DNA from: Silicimonas sp.
GTDB lineage: Bacteria > Pseudomonadota > Alphaproteobacteria > Rhodobacterales > Rhodobacteraceae
Length of the DNA stretch: 64,000 bases
Assembly (NCBI GenBank): GCA_025800205.1
Contig: JAOXSD010000254.1
Location: forward strand, 1-64,000
Direction: 5' to 3'
Below, in pieces: positions 10,651 to 19,035 of the stretch (position 1 is the first letter of the stretch; every line of letters begins with the position of its first letter). The notes beneath the pieces were generated by a model that worked only from the letters and a program-made list of their open reading frames with translations, made no database searches and was not told where the DNA came from. The translations under genes were made by a program, and so were the position numbers.

Positions 10651-11708
10651 CAGTCCCGGAAGATGCTGTCGAACTCGGAGCGCGCCGCTTCCAGATCGTC
10701 GATCCGGCCGATATCGCGCCAATAATCCCTGAGCGGAAACACCCCCACATTGCCCCCCTCCGCGCGCAGGCGCAGCAAGAGATCGGGCATGTCCAGCGGT
10801 GCCCCGGGGGTCAGATGGTCAAGCGCTTCGGGCGACAGCACATAGATGCCGCCATTGACGAAATAGCGCTCCACCGGCTTTTCCTCGATCCCGGTCATCA
10901 ACCCGTCTTCGGAGCGCACCACACCATAGGGGATCTGGCTTTCGTATTCGCGCACCACCAGGGTGCCCCGCGCCGACTTCTCCCGGTGGTAGGCCAGAAG
11001 ATCCGCAAATTGCAGGGTGACCAGCAGATCGCCATTCATCACAATGAACGGCCCCTCGGGCGGTTCGGACAGCAGCGACAGGGCGCCTGCGGTGCCCATG
11101 CGCTGCTTTTCCTCGATATAATCGATGGAAACGCCGAAATCGGACCCATCGCCAAAGTAATCGCGCACCATCTCGGCGCGGTAATTGACCGAGATCGAAA
11201 TCCGCCAGAACCCCTGATCCGCAAAGACCCCGATGATCTGCTCCAAGAGCGGCTTGCCGCCCACATTCAGCATCGGTTTCGGCACGGTTTCGGTCAGCGG
11301 CCTGAGCCGGGTGCCCAGGCCGCCCGCCATCAGCACCACCCTTGTGTCCTTTGGCGCCACGCCAAACAATTCTTCGGCCAGGGCCAGATCCACCAGCCGC
11401 CCTTCCGCATCGAGCACCGGAACATGCTGCAGGCGCTTGTCGCGAATGATCTTCCGGGTCTCCGCCTGGGCCGCGCCTTCGGTCACCACCGTGGGGTTTT
11501 CATGCATCACCGCGCGCACCGGCCCGTCGAGATCGGCGCCGCGCAACAGCCCGCGCCGCACATCGCCATCGGTGACCGTAGCCAGAAGGCGGCCGTCGTC
11601 ATCCACCACCAGAGCGATCTGCCGCTTCGACCTGTCGATCGCCTCGAGGGCGCTGCGCAGGGTCACGTCGGGGGCAATGGTAAGGCTTTGGAGCGCATCG
11701 CGTTTCAT
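10650..11708 (-). CDS. CBS-domain sugar-1-phosphate nucleotidyltransferase
   Basis: Fusion of 352 residues: two CBS motifs (about 1-115; VTDGDVRRGLL and HVPVLDAEGRLVDL) followed by an NTP-transferase domain with the signature VVLMAGGLGTRLRPLT at about 124-139, KPMLNVGGKPLLEQ and the metal-site NGDLL. The architecture is the same as PtmE-type GlcN-1-phosphate guanylyltransferases of legionaminic acid synthesis, but the substrate cannot be read from sequence. It is the first gene of a coupled three-gene unit with an unknown protein and a glycosyltransferase. A 54-base gap separates it from the DMT exporter upstream. Confidence 0.85.
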   Translation of the reverse strand: MKRDALQSLTIAPDVTLRSALEAIDRSKRQIALVVDDDGRLLATVTDGDVRRGLLRGADLDGPVRAVMHENPTVVTEGAAQAETRKIIRDKRLQHVPVLDAEGRLVDLALAEELFGVAPKDTRVVLMAGGLGTRLRPLTETVPKPMLNVGGKPLLEQIIGVFADQGFWRISISVNYRAEMVRDYFGDGSDFGVSIDYIEEKQRMGTAGALSLLSEPPEGPFIVMNGDLLVTLQFADLLAYHREKSARGTLVVREYESQIPYGVVRSEDGLMTGIEEKPVERYFVNGGIYVLSPEALDHLTPGAPLDMPDLLLRLRAEGGNVGVFPLRDYWRDIGRIDDLEAARSEFDSIFRD

Positions 11709-11762
11709 GGGCGCAGTTTCGCCCGAATGGCGGCAAGGGTCCAGTGGGAATGGACCGCGCCC

Positions 11763-12698
11763 CTAGCCGTATTTGGTCACATGGGGGCGCGCCTTGCCGC
11801 GCTCAAGCCGCAATTGCCGCTCGCGCCAGATGATCAGCACCCCGGCGGCGATCACGATGATTGAGCCGAGGATCATCGAGCCCGTGGGCACTTCGCCAAA
11901 CAGGACATAGCCAAGGCCGATGGCCACCAGCACCGAAACATAGTCGAACGGCGCCACGATGCTGGCATCGGCAAAGCGATAGGCATTGGTGCCGAAGATC
12001 TGCGCCACCCCGCCGGTCAGCCCGGCGGCCACAAGTGCCCCCAGTGCCCCTGCGGAGGGCACCACCCAGCCGAAGGGCAGCGAAAAAAAGGCGAGGACGG
12101 AGGCGGCGACGGAAAACCAGAAGACGATGGCGGCCGGGCGTTCATGGGCCACCATCTGGCGCACCATGACCTGGGCGAGCGCCGCACAGAACGAACCGCC
12201 CAGCACCATCAGCGCGCCGAGGGCCAGACGCGGATCGGCCTCGCCCGAAAACACCGTGAGCCGGGGCCAGAGGATGATCATCACCCCCACCAGCCCCAAA
12301 GCCACCGCCGTCAGCCGGAACTTGCGCACCTGTTCCCCCAGGATCAGCGCTGCCAGGATCACCACGAAGATCGGCACCACATACTGGATCGCCTTGACCT
12401 CGGAGAGCGGCAGGATGCCGAGCCCCGCAAAGGACAGCCCCATCGCCGTCGAGCCGATCAGTCCCCGGGCCAGATGGGCGCGCGGGCGGCTGGTCTTCAA
12501 CCCGATCGACAATTCCTTGCGCGCCATCAGCCACAGCACGATCACCGGCAGGGCGCAGAACGACCGAAAGAACACCGCCTGCCCGGGGGGCACTTCGGCC
12601 GAAGCCACCTTGATGAAAGCGCCCATGATCACGAAGAGCACCACAGCGCAAATCCGCAGCCCGATGGCCAGAAGGGGGTTGTCTGGACGCTCAGTCAT
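11763..12698 (-). CDS. DMT-superfamily EamA permease
   Basis: Inner-membrane protein of 311 residues with about ten hydrophobic segments in two EamA repeats (about 10-140 and 155-290). The first repeat contains VFFRSFCALP and the second SIVAPFDYVSVLVAIGLGYVLFGE, typical of the family. The C-terminus is basic (RERQLRLERGK), consistent with a cytoplasmic tail. DMT proteins export amino acids, amines or other metabolites; the substrate is not predictable. It lies six bases after queG in the same orientation. Confidence 0.88.
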   Translation of the reverse strand: MTERPDNPLLAIGLRICAVVLFVIMGAFIKVASAEVPPGQAVFFRSFCALPVIVLWLMARKELSIGLKTSRPRAHLARGLIGSTAMGLSFAGLGILPLSEVKAIQYVVPIFVVILAALILGEQVRKFRLTAVALGLVGVMIILWPRLTVFSGEADPRLALGALMVLGGSFCAALAQVMVRQMVAHERPAAIVFWFSVAASVLAFFSLPFGWVVPSAGALGALVAAGLTGGVAQIFGTNAYRFADASIVAPFDYVSVLVAIGLGYVLFGEVPTGSMILGSIIVIAAGVLIIWRERQLRLERGKARPHVTKYG

Positions 12699-12704
12699 GG
12701 TCGC

Positions 12705-13739
12705 TCATTTCTGCAGCCGCTCCACCGCCCAGCGCGCCGCCTCGGCCACCACCGGATCGGCGTCATTGGCCAGCCGCTGGACCTCGACCAGAAGCGAGGG
12801 CGCGCCGGAATTGCCGATCGCATAGGCCACATTGCGGGTGAACCGGTCGCGCCCGGTGCGTTTGATCGGCGAGCCTGCGAATTTCTCCCGAAACGCCGCA
12901 TCGTCCAGTCGTGCAAGACTGGCAAGCGTCGGCGCATCCAGATCTCCGCGCGCCCCATAGCGCGCCTCCCGGGCGGTCTGGGCGAATTTGTTCCAGGGGC
13001 AGATGGCAAGGCAATCATCGCAACCATAGATGCGGTTGCCGAGCTTCGGGCGCAAGTCGGGATCCACCGGCCCCTTGTGTTCGATCGTCAGATAGGAAAT
13101 GCAGCGCCGGGCATCCAGTTGATAGGGCGCGGGAAAAGCCTCCGTCGGGCAGATGTCGAGGCATTTGCGGCAGGACCCGCAATGGTCGCGCTCGGCCCCG
13201 TCCACCGGCAGATCAAGCGTGGTGAAAATGGCGCCCAGAAAGAACCAATTGCCCAGATCGCGGCTGACGAGATTGGTGTGTTTGCCTTGCCAACCCAGCC
13301 CCGCCGCCTGCCCGAGCGCCTTTTCCGGCACCGGCGCGGTGTCGACAAAGACCTTCACCTCGCAGCCACTTTCCGCCACCAGCCAGCGGGCGACACGCTT
13401 GAGCCGTTTCTTGACCAGATCGTGATAATCCTTGCCGCGCGCATAGACCGAGATCACGCCGTTTTCGCGCCGCCCCAGATCCTCCAGCGGATCATGCTCG
13501 GGCGTATAGGGTTCGGCGAGCATCAGGATCGTGCGGGCCTCGGGCCAGAGGGCAGCCGGGTTCGACCGCCAATGGGTGCGGTCGGCCATCCAGGTCATCT
13601 GGCCGTGGCGGCCCTTTGCAAGAAAGTCCGCCAGCCGGTCCGGCACCTGGGGCACCGCATCCGGGCGACAGAGGCGGGCCAGCGCAAAGCCAGCGTCACG
13701 GGCTTCGGCCAAAAGACGGGATTTGAGCGCCTCGGTCAT
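12705..13739 (-). CDS. queG: Epoxyqueuosine reductase
   Basis: Cobalamin- and Fe-S-dependent enzyme of 344 residues that reduces epoxyqueuosine to queuosine in tRNA. Two 4Fe-4S clusters are visible: C187, C190, C193, C197 ([12 protein letters not shown]) and C240, C243, C247 ([11 protein letters not shown]), with C213 between. D133 in [10 protein letters not shown] fits the conserved proton donor. A HEAT-like tail follows (about 290-344). It sits between the FzlA-like gene (18 bases upstream) and a DMT exporter. Confidence 0.96.
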   Translation of the reverse strand: MTEALKSRLLAEARDAGFALARLCRPDAVPQVPDRLADFLAKGRHGQMTWMADRTHWRSNPAALWPEARTILMLAEPYTPEHDPLEDLGRRENGVISVYARGKDYHDLVKKRLKRVARWLVAESGCEVKVFVDTAPVPEKALGQAAGLGWQGKHTNLVSRDLGNWFFLGAIFTTLDLPVDGAERDHCGSCRKCLDICPTEAFPAPYQLDARRCISYLTIEHKGPVDPDLRPKLGNRIYGCDDCLAICPWNKFAQTAREARYGARGDLDAPTLASLARLDDAAFREKFAGSPIKRTGRDRFTRNVAYAIGNSGAPSLLVEVQRLANDADPVVAEAARWAVERLQK

Positions 13740-13757
13740 CGGACCGGGCGGGCGGGG

Positions 13758-14423
13758 TCAGAAATCCAGATCGGCATAATGCTGCGGCGGCGGAAACCCG
13801 GGGACGGCATCGGCCAGAAGCGACCGGAAGGCGGGCCGGGATTTGATCTTGGCATACCAGTCACGCACGGTCTGGTTCAGGTTCCAGTCCACATCCGAAA
13901 TATAGTCGAGCGAGGACAGATGGGCGGCGGCGGCGAAATCCGCCAGCGACAATTCGGCGCCCGCCAGCCAGCGCCGTTCGTCCAGAAGCCAGCCCATGTA
14001 TTCCAGATGGAACTTGATCGCCTTCGAGCCCGATTTGACATTGGCGCTGTCCGGGTAGCCTTCCTTGGTGATCTTCTTGTTCACCCGCTCATAGAGCAGT
14101 TTCGATGTGACTTCGGTGTGAAACTTGTCATCGAACCAGGCCACCAGACGGCGCACCTCATGGCGGGTGCGGGGATCCTGCGGCAGAAGCGGCGGATCAG
14201 GATAGCGTTCCTCGATATATTCGCAGGTCGCGGTGCTTTCCGACAGGGTCAGATCGCCGATCTTCAGAACCGGCACCTTGCCCGCCGGGTTGCGTCGGAT
14301 GAAATCCGGGTCGCGCTCCCAATAGCGTTCCTCGACCAGTTCCACCTCCAGCTTCTTTTCCGCCAGCGACAGGCGGACCTTCCGGCAGAAGGGCGAAAGC
14401 GGAACGTGGTAGAGTCGGATCAT
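13758..14423 (-). CDS. Glutathione S-transferase-fold protein, FzlA-like
   Basis: Protein of 221 residues with a thioredoxin-like N-terminal domain (LYHVPLSPFCRKVRLSLAEK; NPAGKVPVL and SESTATCEYIEE as in GSTs) and an all-helical C-terminal domain. The ELVEERYWER segment and the conserved tail ending HYADLDF resemble, from memory, FzlA, the alphaproteobacterial GST-like protein that binds FtsZ and controls constriction in Caulobacter. A true glutathione transferase is the alternative. It lies 18 bases upstream of queG in the same direction. Confidence 0.7.
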   Translation of the reverse strand: MIRLYHVPLSPFCRKVRLSLAEKKLEVELVEERYWERDPDFIRRNPAGKVPVLKIGDLTLSESTATCEYIEERYPDPPLLPQDPRTRHEVRRLVAWFDDKFHTEVTSKLLYERVNKKITKEGYPDSANVKSGSKAIKFHLEYMGWLLDERRWLAGAELSLADFAAAAHLSSLDYISDVDWNLNQTVRDWYAKIKSRPAFRSLLADAVPGFPPPQHYADLDF

Positions 14424-14543
14424 CGGTCAGGGGACCCCCTTGCACTTTCATCCTGAATGCCGCGTGGGGGGAAAAGTTGCAAGCAGGCAGGGTCATGGGG
14501 GACGACCCCGCCTCTTTCGCATCCCGTCATCACCGGCGCCCCG

Positions 14544-14933
14544 TCACTCCCCGGTCGGCTGCATCAGCCCGATGACCGCACCAGTGGCATCGACCACTAT
14601 GGCGAAATGCCCGACGCCCGGGACTTCGAAGGGCGGGCGCACCACCTGACCGCCGGCGGCACTACTGGCGGCCACCGAAGCGGCCACATCTTCGACCCCG
14701 AAATAGGTCATCCAATGGGCGGGCACCTCTTCCAGCCCCTCCATCCCGGTGATGTCGAACACCCCCGCCACCATCTCGTCGCCCAGTTTGGCGGTGGTGT
14801 AATCGCCCTCGCCGCCGGGGATGGGGGCGGTGTCGAAGGCCCAGCCGCAGACCGCGCCGTAATAGGCCTTGGCCGCCGCCACATCGCGGGTGTTCAATTC
14901 GTTCCAGATCACCTTGCCGTGGAAATCAGACAT
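14544..14933 (-). CDS. VOC superfamily (glyoxalase/bleomycin-resistance-like) protein
   Basis: Small cytoplasmic protein of 129 residues with the paired beta-alpha-beta-beta-beta modules of the vicinal oxygen chelate fold: VIWNELNTRDVAAAKAYYG and WMTYFGVEDVAASVAA mark the two module starts, and IVVDATGAVIGLMQP ends the second. The start at 14933 is supported by GGAGGA six bases upstream; longer in-frame versions have no such site. The usual metal ligands are not evident, so the activity is unknown. A 120-base gap without further genes separates it from the FzlA-like gene. Confidence 0.85.
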   Translation of the reverse strand: MSDFHGKVIWNELNTRDVAAAKAYYGAVCGWAFDTAPIPGGEGDYTTAKLGDEMVAGVFDITGMEGLEEVPAHWMTYFGVEDVAASVAASSAAGGQVVRPPFEVPGVGHFAIVVDATGAVIGLMQPTGE

Positions 14934-15045
14934 CAATTCCTCCATGAAAACACGGGCCATGCTACCACAGGCGGCGGGCCCGCCAAAGCCGCTTTCCCCC
15001 CGCGCCTGCACGTGCCAGATTGCGCGGGTGCAAGGGGAGGCGCCA

Positions 15046-15732
15046 ATGACGATCACAACCTGTATTTTCGACGCCTATGGAACGCTGTTCGACGTGGCCG
15101 CCGCCGCGCGCATCGCCGCCGGTGAACCGGGGCGCGAAAGGCTGGCCGAGGTCTGGCCGAAACTGGCCCAGGACTGGCGGCTCAAACAATTGCAATACAC
15201 CTGGCTGAGGGCGATCACCGGCGACCACATCTCGTTCTGGCAGGTGACCCAGGACGGGCTCGACTGGGCGATGGAGGCCTCCGGCCTTGAGGATCCGGAA
15301 CTGCGCGAAGTGCTTCTGGCGCTCTATTGGGAACTGCCGGCCTATGGCGAGGTGCCCGAGATGCTGCACGTATTGAAATCAAAGGGCTACCAGACCGGCA
15401 TTCTGTCCAATGGCGCACCCGACATGCTCGAAGGTGCGGTGAATTTCGCCCAGTTGGGTGACGTGCTCGACGCGGTGCTGTCGGTGGAAGACGTGGGCAT
15501 CTTCAAACCCGCGCGCGCGGTCTATGACATGGTGGGCAATCGCTTCGGATGCGCCCCGGGCGAGGTGCTGTTCGTGTCGTCCAACGGCTGGGATGCGGCC
15601 GGGGCGGCGGCCTACGGGTTCCGCACCGCCTGGGTCAACCGCGCGGGCGAACCGCTCGACCGCCTGCCCGGCACACCCGCCCACATCCTGTCCGATCTGA
15701 CCTCCATCCCCCACCTTGCGGAGACCCTCTGA
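15046..15732 (+). CDS. Haloacid dehalogenase type II (HAD superfamily)
   Basis: HAD hydrolase of 228 residues of the L-2-haloacid dehalogenase type. The nucleophile is D9 in FDAYGTLFD. Later motifs are ILSNGAPDM (motif II), GIFKPARAVYD (motif III lysine) and SSNGWDAAGA (motif IV), the last being characteristic of the dehalogenase subgroup. It would hydrolyse 2-haloacids to 2-hydroxyacids with inversion; other HAD activities cannot be excluded. The start has a clear ribosome site (aggggagg) at good spacing. It is the first gene of a coupled run and its stop shares one base with the next start. Confidence 0.88.
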   Translation: MTITTCIFDAYGTLFDVAAAARIAAGEPGRERLAEVWPKLAQDWRLKQLQYTWLRAITGDHISFWQVTQDGLDWAMEASGLEDPELREVLLALYWELPAYGEVPEMLHVLKSKGYQTGILSNGAPDMLEGAVNFAQLGDVLDAVLSVEDVGIFKPARAVYDMVGNRFGCAPGEVLFVSSNGWDAAGAAAYGFRTAWVNRAGEPLDRLPGTPAHILSDLTSIPHLAETL

Positions 15733-16556
15733 TGCCCGAATTTTCCGCCCCCGACGGCGCCCGCCTGCACTACACCGACGAGGGCACCGGCATGCCGGTG
15801 CTGGCGCTTTCGGGCCTGTCGCGCAACGGGAGCGATTTCGACTATCTCGCGCCCCATCTGCCCAAGGGCATCCGCCTGATCCGGATGGATTATCGCGGGC
15901 GTGGCAGGTCCGAATGGACCGGGGCCGAGACCTATACGATCCCCACCGAAGCAGGCGATGCGCTCGCCCTGCTCGATCATCTCGGGCTGGAGCAGGCAGC
16001 CGTGATCGGCACCTCGCGCGGCGGGCTGATTGCCATGGTGCTGGCCGGGATCGCCAAGGCGCGGCTTACGGGCATCTGCCTGGTGGATATCGGTCCCGAA
16101 CTGGACGACGCCGGGCTCGACGTGATCCGCGACTATATCGGGCGCAACCCGCCGCAGAAGACTCATGCGGACGCCATCGCCATGCGGGCGACGCTTCTCA
16201 AGGGGTTCGAGAACGTGCCCGAGGCGCGCTGGGCCGAGGAGGTGCAGAAACATTATATCGAGACGCCGGACGGCTTGCAGATCAACTACGACCCCGCGCT
16301 GCGCGACGCGATCCTGGCGGCGGGCGAAACGCCGGTGCCCGATCTCTGGCCGCTTTACGATGCCATGGCCGGTCTGCCCCTGGCGCTGATCCGCGGGGTG
16401 AATTCCGATCTGCTGTCGAAAGCCACCGCCGATGAAATGGCCCGCCGCCGCCCCGATCTGATCCGCGCCGAAGTGCCCGGGCGCGGCCATGTGCCGTTTC
16501 TCGACGAGCCCGAAGCGCTCGACGCGATCCATGCCTGGCTCAAGGCGCTGGCATGA
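15732..16556 (+). CDS. Alpha/beta hydrolase
   Basis: Serine hydrolase-fold protein of 274 residues. The nucleophile elbow is GTSRGG with S95; the oxyanion region is ALSGLSRNG and the likely catalytic histidine lies in GRGHVPFLDEP near the C-terminus. MDYRGRGRSEW is the conserved strand-4 motif. The substrate is unknown. The start overlaps the dehalogenase stop (TGATG) and its stop overlaps the next gene by four bases (ATGA), so it belongs to the same transcript as the dehalogenase and the PLP lyase. Confidence 0.88.
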   Translation: MPEFSAPDGARLHYTDEGTGMPVLALSGLSRNGSDFDYLAPHLPKGIRLIRMDYRGRGRSEWTGAETYTIPTEAGDALALLDHLGLEQAAVIGTSRGGLIAMVLAGIAKARLTGICLVDIGPELDDAGLDVIRDYIGRNPPQKTHADAIAMRATLLKGFENVPEARWAEEVQKHYIETPDGLQINYDPALRDAILAAGETPVPDLWPLYDAMAGLPLALIRGVNSDLLSKATADEMARRRPDLIRAEVPGRGHVPFLDEPEALDAIHAWLKALA

Positions 16557-17527
16557 ACATCACCCGCATCGAAGCCGCCGCCACCCGGCTGGCGGGCCAT
16601 GGGGTGGTCACGCCGCTTCTCAATGCGTCGTTGCTGGATGCGCTGGCGGGGCGGCGGATTTTCATCAAACCCGAATGTCTGCAAAAGACCGGATCGTTCA
16701 AATACCGTGGCGCCCGGGCGGCGATTTCCGCGCTGCCGCCAGAGGTCCGGCAGCGGGGCGTCATCGCGTTTTCCTCCGGCAATCACGCGCAAGGCATCGC
16801 CTGTGCCGCACGCGAGCTGGGCGCCCCTGCGGTGATCATCATGCCCGAGGATGCCCCCGCGCTGAAGATCGCCAACACCCGCGCCTATGGGGCCGAGGTG
16901 GTGCTTTATGACCGGGTCACCGGCGACCGCGACGCCATCGGCGCCGCACTGGCAGAAGAACGGGGCCTGAGCCTGATCAAGCCTTTCGACAACGAAGAGG
17001 TGATCGCGGGGCAAGGCACCTGCGGGCTGGAGATTGCCGGCCAGGCGCAGGCGGCCGGGATCGAAGAGGCCGATGTGCTGGTCTGTTGCGGCGGTGGCGG
17101 GCTGACGGCGGGGATCGCGCTGGCACTGGAGGCGCACGCCCCGGGCCTGCGGCCGCGTCCCGTCGAGCCTGAAGGTTTCGAAGACGTGACCCGCTCGCTG
17201 GCCGCAGGCAAACGGCAGCGCAACGCCGCGATGAGCGGCTCGATCTGTGACGCGATCCTGACACCGGAAGCGGGCGATCTGACCTGGCCGGTGATCGAGC
17301 GGCTTTGCGGACCCGGGCTGGCGGTCTCCGACGATGACGCGATGCGCGCCATGGCGCTGGCCTTCAAACGTCTGAAACTGGTGGCCGAACCGGGGGGCGC
17401 GGTGGCGCTGGCAGCGGCCCTTTTTCATGCCGGGGGCGACGGCGACGTGATCGCGGTGATCTCGGGCGGAAATGTGGATGGCGCGGTCTTTACTCAGGCG
17501 CTAGACCGGTTTGGTGATCTCGGCTGA
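16553..17527 (+). CDS. PLP-dependent threonine/serine dehydratase-like ammonia-lyase
   Basis: Fold-type II PLP enzyme of 324 residues without a C-terminal ACT domain. The cofactor lysine is K50 in TGSFKYRGA; SSGNHAQG binds the substrate carboxylate and CCGGGGLTAGIA binds the PLP phosphate. This short form is typical of catabolic threonine dehydratases, serine racemases and threo-3-hydroxyaspartate ammonia-lyases, which sequence alone does not separate. It is coupled to the upstream hydrolase and lies 11 bases before pcaD. Confidence 0.88.
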   Translation: MNITRIEAAATRLAGHGVVTPLLNASLLDALAGRRIFIKPECLQKTGSFKYRGARAAISALPPEVRQRGVIAFSSGNHAQGIACAARELGAPAVIIMPEDAPALKIANTRAYGAEVVLYDRVTGDRDAIGAALAEERGLSLIKPFDNEEVIAGQGTCGLEIAGQAQAAGIEEADVLVCCGGGGLTAGIALALEAHAPGLRPRPVEPEGFEDVTRSLAAGKRQRNAAMSGSICDAILTPEAGDLTWPVIERLCGPGLAVSDDDAMRAMALAFKRLKLVAEPGGAVALAAALFHAGGDGDVIAVISGGNVDGAVFTQALDRFGDLG

Positions 17528-17538
17528 GGACAGGGTTC

Positions 17539-18327
17539 ATGGAGATGTTTCAAGGCGCTGGCGCCGATCTGCACTATCGCGACGACGGCGACCCGGCGGG
17601 CGCACCGGTGGTCTTTGTCAATTCGCTCGGCACCGATCTGCGGCTGTGGGACAAGGTGATGCCCCTGATGCCCGCGGGGCTGCGGCTGATCCGCTATGAC
17701 AAGCGCGGCCATGGCCTGTCCTCGGCCCCGGCTGCGCCCTATTCCATGGGCGCGCTGATCGCCGATCTGGAGGCGCTTCTGGACCATCTCGAGGTTCGCG
17801 ATGCGGTGCTGGTCGGCTGCTCCATCGGCGGCATGATCACCCAAGGGCTGGCCACCAAGCGGCTCGACCTGGTGCGCGCCATGGTGCTGTCGAACACGGC
17901 GGCCAAGATCGGCACCCCCGCGCTCTGGGCGGACCGGATCGCCGCCGTCGAGACCGGCGGCGTTGAAGCGCTGGCCGATGCGGTGATGGAACGCTGGTTC
18001 TCGAAACCCTTCCGTGCCTCGCCCGAGCTGGCCGCCTGGCGCAACATGCTGACGCGGACGCCGGATGCCGGTTATGCGGGCTGTTCGGCCGCGATTTCGG
18101 GGACGGATTTCTTCACCACCACATCGGCCCTGACCCTGCCGAGCCTGGCAATCGCGGGCAGCGAGGACGGATCGACCCCGCCCGATCTGGTGCGCGAAAC
18201 CGCGAGCCTGGTCAAAGGCAGCCGGTTCGAGCTGATCCGGGGTGCCGGCCACCTGCCGATGGTGGAGAAGCCGGAAGCCTTCGCCAGGCATCTGTTAGGG
18301 TTTCTGAAAGATATTGCCCATAGCTGA
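17539..18327 (+). CDS. pcaD: 3-oxoadipate enol-lactonase
   Basis: Alpha/beta hydrolase of 262 residues of the PcaD type, which opens 3-oxoadipate enol-lactone in the beta-ketoadipate pathway for protocatechuate. The nucleophile is S95 in VGCSIGGMITQGLA, a typical PcaD elbow; IRYDKRGHGLS and the C-terminal GAGHLPMVEKPEAF complete the core, and the CSAAISGTDF segment is also PcaD-like. pcaB lies two genes downstream, which supports the pathway call. Genes for the dioxygenase (pcaHG), the decarboxylase (pcaC) and a PcaQ regulator are not present here. Confidence 0.88.
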   Translation: MEMFQGAGADLHYRDDGDPAGAPVVFVNSLGTDLRLWDKVMPLMPAGLRLIRYDKRGHGLSSAPAAPYSMGALIADLEALLDHLEVRDAVLVGCSIGGMITQGLATKRLDLVRAMVLSNTAAKIGTPALWADRIAAVETGGVEALADAVMERWFSKPFRASPELAAWRNMLTRTPDAGYAGCSAAISGTDFFTTTSALTLPSLAIAGSEDGSTPPDLVRETASLVKGSRFELIRGAGHLPMVEKPEAFARHLLGFLKDIAHS

Positions 18328-18339
18328 CGGGGAATGGAG

Positions 18340-19017
18340 ATGGCCGATTTTGTCCTTGTGCATGGTGCCTCCCATGGCGCCTGGTGCTGGAACCACATCC
18401 TGCCGCGGCTTGACGCGCTTGGGCATACCGCCCGGGCGGTGGATCTGCCGGGTGACGAAGGCGTGACCCTCGAAGCCTATCGCGACACGGTGCTGGACAC
18501 CCTGAACCCGGGCAGCATTCTGGTGGGCCATTCGCTTGCCGGGCTGACGATCACACTCGCCGGGGCCGCCCGCGCCTCCGAAATTGCCGCCCTCGTCTAT
18601 GTGGCCGCCTTCGTGCCCGAACCGGGCAGTCGCTTCCTCGACATCCGCAAGACGGCGGTGAACCCGGATCTCGATCAGGTGGCGCATCGTGTGGGCGGGT
18701 TGTCCCGTGTGGATGGCACGGCCGGCGCCGATCTTTTCTACGGCCAGTGCAGCGCCGAAGACCGCGCCTTCGCCTGCAAAAACCTGCGCCCGCAGCCCGT
18801 CTCCGTCATGGCGCAACCTCTTGAATTTGAAGGCCCCCTTCCCCCGAGCCACTATGTGCTCTGCAGCCGCGACCGCGTGGTTCTGCCCGCCTATCAGCGC
18901 GCCATCTGCGCCGATTGGCCCGCCGCGCGCCGCCACGAACTTGCCACCGACCATTCCCCCTTCTTCTCCGATCCCGAAGGTCTGACCAAAGCGCTCGACC
19001 GGATCGCCTCCCCCTGA
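18340..19017 (+). CDS. Alpha/beta hydrolase (hydroxynitrile lyase/salicylate esterase-like)
   Basis: Protein of 225 residues beginning MADFVLVHGASHGAWCW, a pattern of plant-type hydroxynitrile lyases and methyl-ester esterases. The nucleophile is S65 in LVGHSLAGLT; CSRDRVV and ATDHSPFF give the Asp and His regions. The start at 18340 is preferred over an ATG six bases upstream because GGGGA lies six bases before it. It separates pcaD from pcaB, which is unusual for a pca cluster, so it may act on an ester or lactone feeding this pathway. Confidence 0.82.
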   Translation: MADFVLVHGASHGAWCWNHILPRLDALGHTARAVDLPGDEGVTLEAYRDTVLDTLNPGSILVGHSLAGLTITLAGAARASEIAALVYVAAFVPEPGSRFLDIRKTAVNPDLDQVAHRVGGLSRVDGTAGADLFYGQCSAEDRAFACKNLRPQPVSVMAQPLEFEGPLPPSHYVLCSRDRVVLPAYQRAICADWPAARRHELATDHSPFFSDPEGLTKALDRIASP

Positions 19018-19035
19018 ACCAGGAAAGGATCTGCC

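Noticed and set aside
12144-14456. Plus-strand open frame of about 770 codons across the DMT exporter, queG and FzlA-like genes
   Set aside because: Crosses three real genes on the opposite strand and has histidine/arginine-rich mirror composition.
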